Both the position numbers and the translations under genes were made by a program. From NCBI RefSeq assembly GCF_001879205.1, contig NZ_MLFK01000005.1, positions 496,001 to 560,000 on the forward strand: a DNA stretch of 64,000 bases. The letters are read 5' to 3'. Origin of the DNA: Flavobacterium johnsoniae. GTDB taxonomy: Bacteria > Bacteroidota > Bacteroidia > Flavobacteriales > Flavobacteriaceae. This document shows, piece after piece, positions 7,738 through 15,450 of the stretch. How positions within the stretch are numbered: the first letter of the stretch is position 1; every line of letters begins with the position of its first letter. Below the pieces are notes generated by a model. That model saw nothing but the letters and a program-made list of their open reading frames with translations. It was not told the origin of the DNA and made no database searches.

Positions 7738-7902
7738 ATGTTAAAGAAAATTTTAGAATTAAAAGGAACTCAAGAGTTAAGCAGAAAACAACAACAATTA
7801 ATCAGAGGTGGAGTTGCTTGTGGTCCCGGACTACCTGCGTGCAGAAGTGGTTTTCACTGTGTTATTCCGGATGAAGGCGAAGGATATTGCAAAAGCAATT
7901 AA
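7738..7902 (+). CDS. Double-glycine leader peptide, four-cysteine core
   Basis: 54 residues. The leader (MLKKILELKGTQELSRKQQQ then LIRGG, Gly-Gly 24-25) is nearly the same as in the neighbours. The 29-residue core has cysteines at 28, 35, 41 and 51 and a PDEGEGYC segment echoed as HPGEGETC in the next gene, so these two cores may share ancestry. Four cysteines allow two disulfides. It follows the terminator at 7596 and so should have its own promoter, though no TAnnTTTG box is seen directly upstream. Confidence 0.8.
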   Translation: MLKKILELKGTQELSRKQQQLIRGGVACGPGLPACRSGFHCVIPDEGEGYCKSN

Positions 7903-7969
7903 TTTGCTGGTTTGTGTAAGCAGCAATTCGTTTTATTAATTTATTTAACATCAAACAAAAAATCAAATT

Positions 7970-8161
7970 ATGAAAAAATTAAAAAGCTTAATTGGAGTTG
8001 AAGTTTTAAGTGCTAATGAAAAGAAAAATATTAATGGCGGAGGTCCGGGCATAGAAGCTTGTTATTGCCCGGGAACAGGTATTTTTGCCGGCATTATACA
8101 TCCTGGTGAAGGCGAAACTTGTGCCTCAGTAATTCAGGAAAACTGTCCTTTAGATTCTTAA
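7970..8161 (+). CDS. Double-glycine leader peptide, four-cysteine core with CxC
   Basis: 63 residues. A variant leader (MKKLKSLIGVEVLSANEKKN) leads to INGG at 21-24. The core is glycine-rich with cysteines at 31, 33, 51 and 59; C31-Y-C33 is a tight pair. The segment HPGEGETC parallels PDEGEGYC in the previous core. A clear terminator hairpin follows. It is the last precursor before the exporter gene 221 nt downstream. Secreted peptide; activity unknown. Confidence 0.8.
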   Translation: MKKLKSLIGVEVLSANEKKNINGGGPGIEACYCPGTGIFAGIIHPGEGETCASVIQENCPLDS

Positions 8162-8185
8162 AAGGTTTTATCAAATAAGTATTAA

Positions 8186-8224
8186 AAGAGCTTTGCTATT
8201 TGTTTAGCAAGGCTCTTTCTTTTT
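8186..8224 (+). terminator. Intrinsic terminator after the peptide gene 7970-8161
   Basis: Stem AGAGCTTTGCTA / TAGCAAGGCTCT with a short TTTGT-type loop and following T-run. It sets the small peptide genes apart from the exporter genes. Confidence 0.65.
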
Positions 8225-8382
8225 GTAAGATTAAATTGATTTACTATTAAAATTAAATATTGGATTTATAAAAGAATTAAATGCTGGTAAAAATCCAATT
8301 TGTATTAAGTTATTTAAATGATTTTTTACTTTTTTTAAGAATTTTTGTATAATATTGCTAGAAACAAACCCAAATACTAGAA

Positions 8383-10575
8383 TTGAAAAAATTCACGCAT
8401 TACAAACAGGCAGATTTTAAAGATTGCGGCCCTACGTGTTTAAAAATAATTGCTAAGCATTACGGCAAAACGATCACTATTCAGGAATTACGCGACAGCA
8501 GTGAGACTACTCGCGAAGGAAGCAATCTGCTTTTTTTGAGTGATGCCGCCGAGAAAATTGGTTTTAGAACGCTGGGCGTAAAACTAAGTGAAGAAAGATT
8601 AGAAGAAGCGCCATTGCCATGTATTCTGCATTGGAATAAAAATCATTACGTTGTACTTTACAAAATAAAAAAAGGGAAGTATTATATTTCAGACCCTGCT
8701 TTTGGTTTGCTAGAATATAACAAACAGGAATTTCTTAAATTCTGGATTGGTAATAATGCTGATGAGTTTACTCAGGAGGGAGTTGCATTATTGATAGAAG
8801 CTACGCCAAAATTTTTTCAGTCGGATTTTGATAAAGAAGATCAGAAAGGAATTGGTTTTGGTTTATTGTCGCAATATGTGCTTCGTTACAAGTCATTTCT
8901 TATTCAGCTAAGCATCGGGCTGCTGGCCAGCAGTTTATTACAGCTTATATTTCCGTTTTTAACGCAGAGTATCGTCGATGTTGGAATCCAGAACCAAAAT
9001 ATTCATTTCATATACCTGATTCTTTTTGCGCAGTTGTTTTTATTTGCCGGAAGAACTGGTCTTGAACTTATACGAAGCTGGATATTACTCCATCTTTCTA
9101 CTAGAATCAACATTTCACTAATTTCAGATTTCTTCATTAAGTTAATGAATCTTCCTATTTCATTTTTTGATGTGAGAATGACAGGTGATATTATGCAGCG
9201 AATAAACGACCACCGCAGGATCGAGAAAATTTTAACAACATCATCGCTCAATGTTTTGTTCTCCGTAATTAACATGTTTGTAATGGGAGCGGTTCTGGCA
9301 TATTTTAATCTCAAGATATTTTTAGTTTTTTTCGCAGGAAGTCTTCTTTATTTTGGATGGATTACTCTATTCTTGAAACGAAGAGAAGTTCTGGATTATA
9401 AACGTTTTGCTGAGGTTTCAAATGAACAGGGAAAAGTCATGGAACTTATTAACGGAATGCAGGAAATCAAGCTCCATAATGCCGAAAAACAAAAGCGCTG
9501 GGGATGGGAATATGTACAAGCGAGGCTTTTTAGGGTTTCGATAAAAGGTTTGGTTTTAGAACAGTCGCAAACCATTGGTTCTTCGGTAATTAATGAATTG
9601 AAGAATATCTTTATTATATTTTTATCGGCAAAATTAGTAATCGACGGTTCTATTACACTTGGTATGATGCTGGCGATCAGCTCGATTGTGGGGAGTTTAA
9701 ACGGACCCGTAGTGCAGCTTATAGAATTTGTCCGCGAACTTCAGGATGCCAAAATCTCATTGGCACGACTATCTGAAATTCATGAAAAAGAAGATGAAAC
9801 CCAGCAGGAAGTACATCAGAGCAATGATGTTCCGTATGATTCAGATATTGAAATAAAAAATATTTCGTATCGCTATTTAGGATCAGATATTCCGGTATTA
9901 GATAATTTGAGTTTAACTATTCCGGCCAATAAAGTAACAGCGATAGTAGGCGTGAGCGGCAGCGGTAAAACGACACTGATGAAACTGCTTCTTAAATTTT
10001 ACGAACCCGAGAAAGGGGAAATCAACATTGGCAGTTCGCAGCTTAAAAATATTTCTCAACGAGCCTGGCGGTCTAATATTGGTGCTGTCATGCAGGAAGG
10101 TTTTATTTTTAGCGATACTATTGCCAATAACATTGCCTTTGGAGTTGATAAAATTGATAAAGAAAGATTGCTCTATGCAGCAGATGTAGCTAATATTAAG
10201 CAGTATATAAGTGAGCTCCCTTTAGGATATAATACCAAAATTGGTGCTGAAGGACTCGGAATGAGTACCGGACAAAAACAGCGATTGTTGATTGCAAGAG
10301 CTGTTTATAAAAACCCCGAGATATTATTTTTTGATGAAGCAACTTCTGCCTTAGATGCCAACAACGAAAAAGAGATTATGCAGAAACTGGGCATTTTCTT
10401 TAAAAATAAAACAGTAATTGTAATTGCCCACCGATTGAGTACCGTGATGAATGCTGACCAGATTGTTGTTTTGGATAAAGGGAAAATTATCGAAATTGGA
10501 AATCATGCCGCTTTAGTAGAACGAAAAGGGAATTATTTTGAACTGGTTAAAAATCAATTGCAGTTAGGAAGTTAA
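8383..10575 (+). CDS. Peptidase-containing ABC exporter (C39 domain, TM, NBD)
   Basis: 730 residues starting at a TTG; a TAG stop lies in frame just upstream and the TTG places the catalytic motif correctly. The N-terminal C39 peptidase is intact: Q9 (oxyanion), C15 in DCGP, H88 in NHYVVLY and D104 in SDPA. A six-helix membrane domain lies at about 165-450 and an ATPase domain after about 490: Walker A GVSGSGKTT near 523, signature MSTGQKQR near 627 (the usual LSGGQ changed), Walker B ILFFDEATSALD near 647, and the switch His in IAHRLS near 683. Such exporters cut leaders after Gly-Gly and move the core across the inner membrane with ATP. The precursor genes on both sides are its evident cargo. 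The HlyD gene begins 2 nt later. Confidence 0.95.
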   Translation: MKKFTHYKQADFKDCGPTCLKIIAKHYGKTITIQELRDSSETTREGSNLLFLSDAAEKIGFRTLGVKLSEERLEEAPLPCILHWNKNHYVVLYKIKKGKYYISDPAFGLLEYNKQEFLKFWIGNNADEFTQEGVALLIEATPKFFQSDFDKEDQKGIGFGLLSQYVLRYKSFLIQLSIGLLASSLLQLIFPFLTQSIVDVGIQNQNIHFIYLILFAQLFLFAGRTGLELIRSWILLHLSTRINISLISDFFIKLMNLPISFFDVRMTGDIMQRINDHRRIEKILTTSSLNVLFSVINMFVMGAVLAYFNLKIFLVFFAGSLLYFGWITLFLKRREVLDYKRFAEVSNEQGKVMELINGMQEIKLHNAEKQKRWGWEYVQARLFRVSIKGLVLEQSQTIGSSVINELKNIFIIFLSAKLVIDGSITLGMMLAISSIVGSLNGPVVQLIEFVRELQDAKISLARLSEIHEKEDETQQEVHQSNDVPYDSDIEIKNISYRYLGSDIPVLDNLSLTIPANKVTAIVGVSGSGKTTLMKLLLKFYEPEKGEINIGSSQLKNISQRAWRSNIGAVMQEGFIFSDTIANNIAFGVDKIDKERLLYAADVANIKQYISELPLGYNTKIGAEGLGMSTGQKQRLLIARAVYKNPEILFFDEATSALDANNEKEIMQKLGIFFKNKTVIVIAHRLSTVMNADQIVVLDKGKIIEIGNHAALVERKGNYFELVKNQLQLGS

Positions 10576-10577
10576 TT

Positions 10578-11873
10578 ATGGCAGAAGATAAAGAAACATT
10601 CGAATTAAGAAGTGAGGAAGTTCAGGACATTCTCACCAAAGTACCAAACTGGATGATCCGCTGGGGAACTCTCCTTATTTTTGCTATTATATTAATGCTG
10701 TTTTTTGTTTCCTGGTTTATCAAATATCCGGATGTGGTCAATACTGAAATTGTAATTACAACCAATATTCCGCCAGAGAAAATTGTCTCAAAATCATCCG
10801 GAAGAATTGAAGCTATTTTAGTAAAAAACAAAGCAATAGTTCCTAAAAACAGTATACTGGCTATAATTGAAAATACAGCAAGGTATCAAGATGTATTTTT
10901 ATTAAAAAGTATTGTTGATCATTATAATATAAATGATCCAAAAACAACGTTTCCATTTTCAAAACTAAAAAATACACAATTAGGGGAAATCGAAAGTGCG
11001 TATGCGGTTTTTCAGAAAGATTATCAGGCTCAGGAATTAAATCATGACCTGCAGCCTTTTGCAATCGAAAACAGAGCGCAGGTTTCGGAGAAAATTCAAA
11101 TAAAAGAAAGATTAGAGATTTTGCAGCAGCAAAAAGTAATTAATGAAAGCGAATTACAGCTTCAAAAAAATGAAATTGCCCGCTTTGAAGCATTATTCAA
11201 CAAGGGAATTATTTCGGCTCAGGAAATGGAAGCAAAGAAATTAGGATTTCTTCAGGCGCAAAAGAATTACAAGAGCCTTTTGTCGTCTATTTCTCAGTTA
11301 AGATCCTCTTTGATAGATAATACAAAATCGAGTCAGAATTCGCAGATAAACAGCACTAAAGAAGAAGTTAACCTGGGAAGAAACATGGCGCAGTCATTTT
11401 ATCAGCTGAAAAAAGTGATAAAAGACTGGGAGCTGGCTTATGCGTTAAAATCGTCTATAAGCGGAAAAGTTACTTTTTTGCAGGTTTGGACAGAAAACCA
11501 AACCATAAATATAGGAGATAACGTTTTTTCTATCATTCCGGACGCAAAAAATGGTTTTATCGGCAAAGTAAAAGCACCGGCGTTAAATTCCGGAAAAATA
11601 AAAACCGGACAACGGGTAAACATTCGTCTGGCAAACTTTCCCGACAGGGAATTTGGTGTTTTAAAAGGCAAAATTCAAAACATTTCGCTGGTTCCGGATA
11701 AAGACGGAAATCTATTGATAGATGTTGCACTGCCAAATGGACTGCTGACTTCTTACAACAAACAAATTGTTTTTCAACAGGAAATGAAAGGAGGTGCCGA
11801 AATTGTAACCGAAGATTTACGATTAATCGAAAGAATTTTATATCAGTTCAAAAGTATTTTTGAGCAGGTTTAA
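10578..11873 (+). CDS. HlyD-family adaptor of the peptide exporter
   Basis: 431 residues, two nt after the ABC exporter, so one operon. A cytoplasmic N-terminus is followed by one membrane helix (about 31-50, GTLLIFAIILMLFFVSWF), a beta segment, a long coiled coil (about 150-260, rich in Gln, Lys and Glu) and a second beta-barrel part (AYALKSSISGKVTFLQVW and the GQRVNIRLANFPD motif). It would bridge the exporter to an outer-membrane TolC-like channel. No TolC gene is in the window, so a general one is probably used. Length is normal. Confidence 0.92.
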   Translation: MAEDKETFELRSEEVQDILTKVPNWMIRWGTLLIFAIILMLFFVSWFIKYPDVVNTEIVITTNIPPEKIVSKSSGRIEAILVKNKAIVPKNSILAIIENTARYQDVFLLKSIVDHYNINDPKTTFPFSKLKNTQLGEIESAYAVFQKDYQAQELNHDLQPFAIENRAQVSEKIQIKERLEILQQQKVINESELQLQKNEIARFEALFNKGIISAQEMEAKKLGFLQAQKNYKSLLSSISQLRSSLIDNTKSSQNSQINSTKEEVNLGRNMAQSFYQLKKVIKDWELAYALKSSISGKVTFLQVWTENQTINIGDNVFSIIPDAKNGFIGKVKAPALNSGKIKTGQRVNIRLANFPDREFGVLKGKIQNISLVPDKDGNLLIDVALPNGLLTSYNKQIVFQQEMKGGAEIVTEDLRLIERILYQFKSIFEQV

Positions 11874-12028
11874 ACTCTTATTGAGGTGTTTTAAAATGGA
11901 AGATTTGTAAAGTAAATTACTATTGAAATTAAATAAAAATGTTAAAAATATTCTTGCGCAAGATTAGACATAAAGCTCAAGTGTCTTTAATTTATTGAGT
12001 AATAAACTAAACAAAAAAACTTTAAATT

Positions 12029-12208
12029 ATGTTAAAAACAATTTTAAAACTGACAGGAGTTGAAGAACTGACAAAGAAACAGAAACAAACCATTTCGGGT
12101 GGAGATTCGAGGTATTCAGAAGCAACAGGTTATTGTGTTAATCCAAGCCCGACTTGTGGAGGCGCATATCCTGTGCAATATCCAGGAAGCTGGTGCTGTC
12201 AGAAATAA
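12029..12208 (+). CDS. Double-glycine leader peptide downstream of the exporter, four cysteines
   Basis: 59 residues. Leader MLKTILKLTGVEELTKKQKQ then TISGG (Gly-Gly 24-25), the same family as the precursors before the exporter. The core has cysteines at 36, 43, 56 and 57 and ends SWCCQK; the terminal Cys-Cys recalls the six-cysteine peptide at 7171. It lies 155 nt after the HlyD gene and ends in a strong hairpin, so it belongs to the same cluster. Likely a disulfide-bonded exported peptide of unknown activity. Confidence 0.82.
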   Translation: MLKTILKLTGVEELTKKQKQTISGGDSRYSEATGYCVNPSPTCGGAYPVQYPGSWCCQK

Positions 12209-12218
12209 ATTTTATTTA

Positions 12219-12246
12219 ATAGAGGGAAAGCTTGCTTTCTCTCTAT
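12219..12246 (+). terminator. Hairpin between the peptide gene and trmN6 (bidirectional)
   Basis: Stem AATAGAGGGAAAGC / GCTTTCTCTCTATT with one G-T pair and a TT loop. It lies between convergent genes and may serve both; T-runs are weak on the plus side. Confidence 0.6.
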
Positions 12247-12250
12247 TGTA

Positions 12251-12958
12251 TTAAAACTTTAAATAAAAATCTTTCGTCAACTCAATATATTCCGGAGTAT
12301 AAACATGTCTGTCGATTTCGATTGTCAATTCGTCGATTTCGATTTGGGTAGTTTCATTTCGGCTGAAAGCCAATAAGCTTCTTTTAATTGCGGCTGTTGG
12401 AGTTCCTTTTACGCGGGTAATTTTTGTTGGATATAATTCGGCTTCTTTTGCTAAGGCGATAAATTTTGCTTCTTCTTTATAAGGCAGAATTATAGCAAAT
12501 ATTCCATTTTCAGACAAAAGTAAATCGGCAGCCTCGACTAATTCTTCAAAAGGCATTGCATCTTGAAAACGAGCTAAATCCCGCTGTTCATTTTCGGTTT
12601 TATAATCTTCGGCATAAAAAGGTGGATTCGAAACAATTAAATCGTATTCGTCTTCCGGTTCTTCTATAAATTCATCTAAACCAGCATGAAAACAAAACAA
12701 ACGATCTCCCCAAGGCGAATTTTCGAAATTTTCTACTGCTTGTTCATAAGCATCTTCGTCAATTTCAAGAGCGTCAATTTGTTCTGCATTTGTTCTTTGC
12801 GCAAGCATTAAAGCAATAATTCCAGTTCCTGCGCCAATGTCTAAAACGCTAAACGGATTGTGATTTACCGGAACCCAAGAGCCTAGTAAAACACCATCAG
12901 TACCCACTTTCATAGCACAGCGATCTTGATGAATTGAAAACTGTTTGAATTGGAACAT
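12251..12958 (-). CDS. trmN6: tRNA1(Val) adenine-37 N6-methyltransferase-like
   Basis: 235 residues. The start FQFKQFSIHQDRCAMKVGTD is characteristic of the YfiC/TrmN6 family. A Rossmann SAM-binding motif VLDIGAGTGIIALMLAQR lies near 40-57, the acidic strand ALEIDEDAYEQA follows, and the N6-adenine catalytic motif NPPF appears near residue 110. The enzyme methylates A37 of a valine tRNA in E. coli. It lies 78 nt after rimM on the same strand and is probably the third gene of the ribosome-biogenesis operon. The alternative is a related methyltransferase with another RNA substrate. Confidence 0.88.
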   Translation of the reverse strand: MFQFKQFSIHQDRCAMKVGTDGVLLGSWVPVNHNPFSVLDIGAGTGIIALMLAQRTNAEQIDALEIDEDAYEQAVENFENSPWGDRLFCFHAGLDEFIEEPEDEYDLIVSNPPFYAEDYKTENEQRDLARFQDAMPFEELVEAADLLLSENGIFAIILPYKEEAKFIALAKEAELYPTKITRVKGTPTAAIKRSLLAFSRNETTQIEIDELTIEIDRHVYTPEYIELTKDFYLKF

Positions 12959-13036
12959 GTCTAGTTTATAATTTAGATTAAAGGTTTAGTTTCAGAAGAA
13001 AAACTGAATACTTAAAACTACAAACTGAATACTCTT

Positions 13037-13561
13037 TTAAAGGTACATCTCAATAAGACCTTCCGGAAGATTCATGATAACCTTTTTGTTTTCTCGGTCG
13101 ATTTTTACAAGGAAATGATCGATCATCGGAATCAGCATTTCGACTTCGCCATTTAAAACCTCAAAAAGAGGCTGGGCCGTACTGTCGTTTACGGCAGCAA
13201 TTTTTCCGAAGACACCTAAGCGTTGGTCTTCGATTTCAAATCCGATAACTTCGTGGAAATAAAATTTATTGCCCGAAAGTTTTGGAAGCATGCTTAGCGG
13301 CAGGTAAATTCCATTGCCAATAAGAGCATCTGCATCTTCCTCGGTATTTACATCTTCAAAACGAATTCTAAGGAAATCGTTTTTGTGTAATGAACTTGTT
13401 TCAATAAAAAAAGGAACCAAGTGTTTGTTGCATTCAACAAACACTGATTCCAGATTTTCGTATAACTCAGGTTCGTCTGTGTCTAAATAAGCCAGAACTT
13501 CACCTTTGAAACTAAATTTTTTAGCGATTTTACCTAAATAAAAACATTCTTCTTTACGCAT
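13037..13561 (-). CDS. rimM: Ribosome maturation factor RimM
   Basis: 174 residues. The N-terminal RimM barrel starts ECFYLGKIAKKFSFKGEVLAYL, and a C-terminal PRC-like barrel contains YFHEVIGFEIED and the end motif EVEMLIPMIDHFLVKID. RimM binds S19 and helps 30S head assembly. It is 15 nt downstream of rpsP, the usual pairing. In many bacteria trmD follows; here trmN6 does. Confidence 0.95.
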   Translation of the reverse strand: MRKEECFYLGKIAKKFSFKGEVLAYLDTDEPELYENLESVFVECNKHLVPFFIETSSLHKNDFLRIRFEDVNTEEDADALIGNGIYLPLSMLPKLSGNKFYFHEVIGFEIEDQRLGVFGKIAAVNDSTAQPLFEVLNGEVEMLIPMIDHFLVKIDRENKKVIMNLPEGLIEMYL

Positions 13562-13576
13562 TCTCGCTAAGTAAAA

Positions 13577-14143
13577 TTATGCTTCAGTTGTTTCGTTATT
13601 CTCTTCAGCAGCAGGAGCTTCTTCAGTAGATGCTTCTACTTCAGCAACTTCTTCTTCAACTGCAGGAGTTGCAGCAGCGATAGCATCAGCTTCAGCCTGA
13701 GCTGCAGCAGCTAAACGTTTAGCATTAACTTCTTTTTCTGCTTTTAAAGCTTTAGCTCTAGCATCAGCTTGCGCTTTTGATAAACCATCTTTTTTAGCAT
13801 CAACTTTTCCAGCTTTAGCCTCTAACCAAGCAGCTAATTTTGCGTCAGCTTGCTCTTGAGTTAAAGCTCCTTTACGGATACCTCCATCAAGGTGGTGTTT
13901 CAATAAAGCACCTTTGTAAGAAAGGATAGCTCTAGCAGTATCAGTTGGTTGTGCACCATTGTGTAACCATTTAACTGCGCTGTCAAGGTTTAACTCAACA
14001 GTTGCTGGGTTTGTGTTTGGATTGTAAGTACCGATTTTCTCTAAGTATTTACCATCTCTTTTTGAGCGTGCATCTGCAGCTACAACCCAGTAAAAAGGTT
14101 TTCCTTTTTTACCGTGTCTTTGTAATCTAATTTTTACTGACAT
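13577..14143 (-). CDS. rpsP: 30S ribosomal protein S16 with long Ala/Glu tail
   Basis: 188 residues. Residues 1-85 are a normal S16 (MSVKIRLQRHGKKGKPFYWVV, then GTYNPNT and DTARAILSYKGA). About 100 extra residues follow: first Lys/Ala-rich, then strongly acidic (EEEVAEVEA, EEAPAAEENNETTEA). Standard S16 is about 80-100 residues; extended forms occur in Bacteroidota. First gene of the rpsP-rimM-trmN6 run, with a TATCTTTG box upstream. Confidence 0.95.
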   Translation of the reverse strand: MSVKIRLQRHGKKGKPFYWVVAADARSKRDGKYLEKIGTYNPNTNPATVELNLDSAVKWLHNGAQPTDTARAILSYKGALLKHHLDGGIRKGALTQEQADAKLAAWLEAKAGKVDAKKDGLSKAQADARAKALKAEKEVNAKRLAAAAQAEADAIAAATPAVEEEVAEVEASTEEAPAAEENNETTEA

Positions 14144-14192
14144 AATCTTATGATTAAATTTTGAGGTACTCGACCTCCGTTAATTAAGGGCG

Positions 14193-14200
14193 CAAAGATA
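14193..14200 (-). promoter_or_regulatory. Candidate -7 element of the rpsP operon
   Basis: Minus strand TATCTTTG, exact TAnnTTTG, 50 nt before the rpsP ATG; no -33 TTG seen. Confidence 0.4.
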
Positions 14201-14305
14201 TAATTTTTTTATGAATTATTCGTTTTAAAGGCATTAATTATCTTTAGGATTGTTTTTTAGCATTTTTTTGACTTTTATTTCCTCACATTTTATCGCGTAA
14301 TGCAA

Positions 14306-14313
14306 TACTTTTG
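14306..14313 (+). promoter_or_regulatory. Candidate -7 element of the lipoprotein gene
   Basis: TACTTTTG, exact TAnnTTTG, 17 nt before the ATG at 14331. A GTG that would extend the frame lies at its last base, which rules out the longer start. Confidence 0.5.
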
Positions 14314-14330
14314 TGTTAAATTTATTTTCT

Positions 14331-14822
14331 ATGAAAAAATACTTTTTCTTTTTGTCTTTTTTATTCTTGTTGACATCTTGTACAGAAGATGTTAAGTTTA
14401 ATAATCCAGCATTTCAGACTTTGAAGAATAATGTTTTTTGGAGGGCACAAAGTTACAGTGCTTTTTTTAATACAAATGGGAGTGTGGTAATTGAAGGGAA
14501 TTTAGGGTATGAAAAAATTACTCTGCATACTCAATCTTCTGAAAAACAAACTTATGTTTTAGGTCTTGATGCTTCTTCTACAGCGTCTTATGAGAATGCA
14601 CTTCCTGCTGACCTGTCTTTTTTTTCAACTGGAACAAATGCCGGGAGCGGTCAGATAGTGATCACAGAATATGATTCTGAAAATAAAACTATTTCCGGAA
14701 CATTTAAATTTACCGCAGTAAATGAAGATGAAACTGATACTGAAAATCCTAAGATTAATTTTACGGAGGGTGTTTTCTATAAAGTTCCAATTAAAGTAAG
14801 CGATATCGTTCATCATATTTAA
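14331..14822 (+). CDS. Small lipoprotein, DUF6252-like
   Basis: 163 residues from the ATG at 14331. Signal peptide with lipobox LLTSC, lipid-attached Cys at residue 17, followed by a beta-rich domain with repeated Thr/Ser/Gly strands (YGYEK-like, SGQIVITEYDSENKTISGTF). The SGTFKFTA motif near the end is typical of the family annotated DUF6252 in flavobacteria, as I recall it. Anchored in a membrane facing the periplasm or surface; function unknown. Confidence 0.75.
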   Translation: MKKYFFFLSFLFLLTSCTEDVKFNNPAFQTLKNNVFWRAQSYSAFFNTNGSVVIEGNLGYEKITLHTQSSEKQTYVLGLDASSTASYENALPADLSFFSTGTNAGSGQIVITEYDSENKTISGTFKFTAVNEDETDTENPKINFTEGVFYKVPIKVSDIVHHI

Positions 14823-14915
14823 TTTTTTGGGATCCTTGATTTTATGCGCTGATTTTTAAAATCAAAATAAAAACATAAATAAACTAATATATAGTAGATT
14901 ACAGAAAAATAAGAC

Positions 14916-14923
14916 TACATTTG
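14916..14923 (+). promoter_or_regulatory. Candidate -7 element of the RRM gene
   Basis: TACATTTG, exact TAnnTTTG, 24 nt before the ATG at 14948. Confidence 0.4.
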
Positions 14924-14947
14924 CTACATTATTATAAATAAGTACAT

Positions 14948-15298
14948 ATGAACATTTTTGTTGGAAGCCTTCCATTCAGTATTGAGGAAGCAGATTTAAG
15001 AGAGTCTTTCGAGGCTTATGGAGCAGTTGATTCAGTTAAAATTATCACTGATAAATTTACTGGAAGAAGCAAAGGATTTGGTTTTGTTGAGATGCCAAAC
15101 GATGCTGAAGCTCAAAAAGCAATTGATGAATTGAACGGAGCTACTGTTCAAGGTCGTTCAATTGTAGTAAATAAATCTGAACCAAAACCTGAAGGTGAAA
15201 GAAGAAGCTTCAATAACAACCGTGGAGGTGATTCTCGCGGAGGTTACGGAAACAGCCGTGGCGGAAACGACCGTGGTGGTAACAGAGGAGGATATTAA
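14948..15298 (+). CDS. RRM-type RNA-binding protein with glycine-rich tail
   Basis: 116 residues. One RNA recognition motif (residues 1-80) with RNP2 IFVGSLPF and RNP1 SKGFGFVEM, then a short Arg/Gly/Asn tail with repeated RGG-like units. The layout is that of small cold- or stress-linked RNA-binding proteins of Bacteroidota and cyanobacteria, which stand in for RNA chaperones. A very strong terminator follows, as expected for a highly expressed gene. Confidence 0.93.
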   Translation: MNIFVGSLPFSIEEADLRESFEAYGAVDSVKIITDKFTGRSKGFGFVEMPNDAEAQKAIDELNGATVQGRSIVVNKSEPKPEGERRSFNNNRGGDSRGGYGNSRGGNDRGGNRGGY

Positions 15299-15318
15299 TA
15301 TTTTTTTCTAAATATACA

Positions 15319-15349
15319 AAAGGGATCAACGAAAGTTGATCCCTTTTTT
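15319..15349 (+). terminator. Strong terminator after the RRM gene
   Basis: Perfect 12-bp stem AAAGGGATCAAC / GTTGATCCCTTT closed by a GAAA tetraloop and followed by T-run. Confidence 0.85.
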
Positions 15350-15355
15350 GTTGTG

Positions 15356-15450
15356 TTGTTTTTTGGTTTCGGTTTGTTTCTGGTTTCAAGTTTCAGGTTG
15401 GAAACTTGAAACAAAATAAACCTGAAACCTGAAACCTGAAACAAATAAAA
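15356..15450. repeat. Short-word hairpin repeat (CCTGAAA units)
   Basis: Words of period about 7 (TTTCAGG, TTTCAAG) on one side and their complements (CCTGAAA three times) on the other, forming an imperfect long hairpin between the RRM terminator and the leuB stop. Same build as other gaps in this window. Confidence 0.6.

Noticed and set aside
7171..8161. Class IIa-like bacteriocin motif YGNGV in the cysteine peptides
   Set aside because: Not present in any core; only the leader type is shared with bacteriocins.
11939..11998. A 19-codon frame starting MLKIFLRK, like the start of a leader peptide, before the peptide gene at 12029
   Set aside because: It lacks the rest of the leader and any Gly-Gly; the likeness is only three residues and the frame ends at once.
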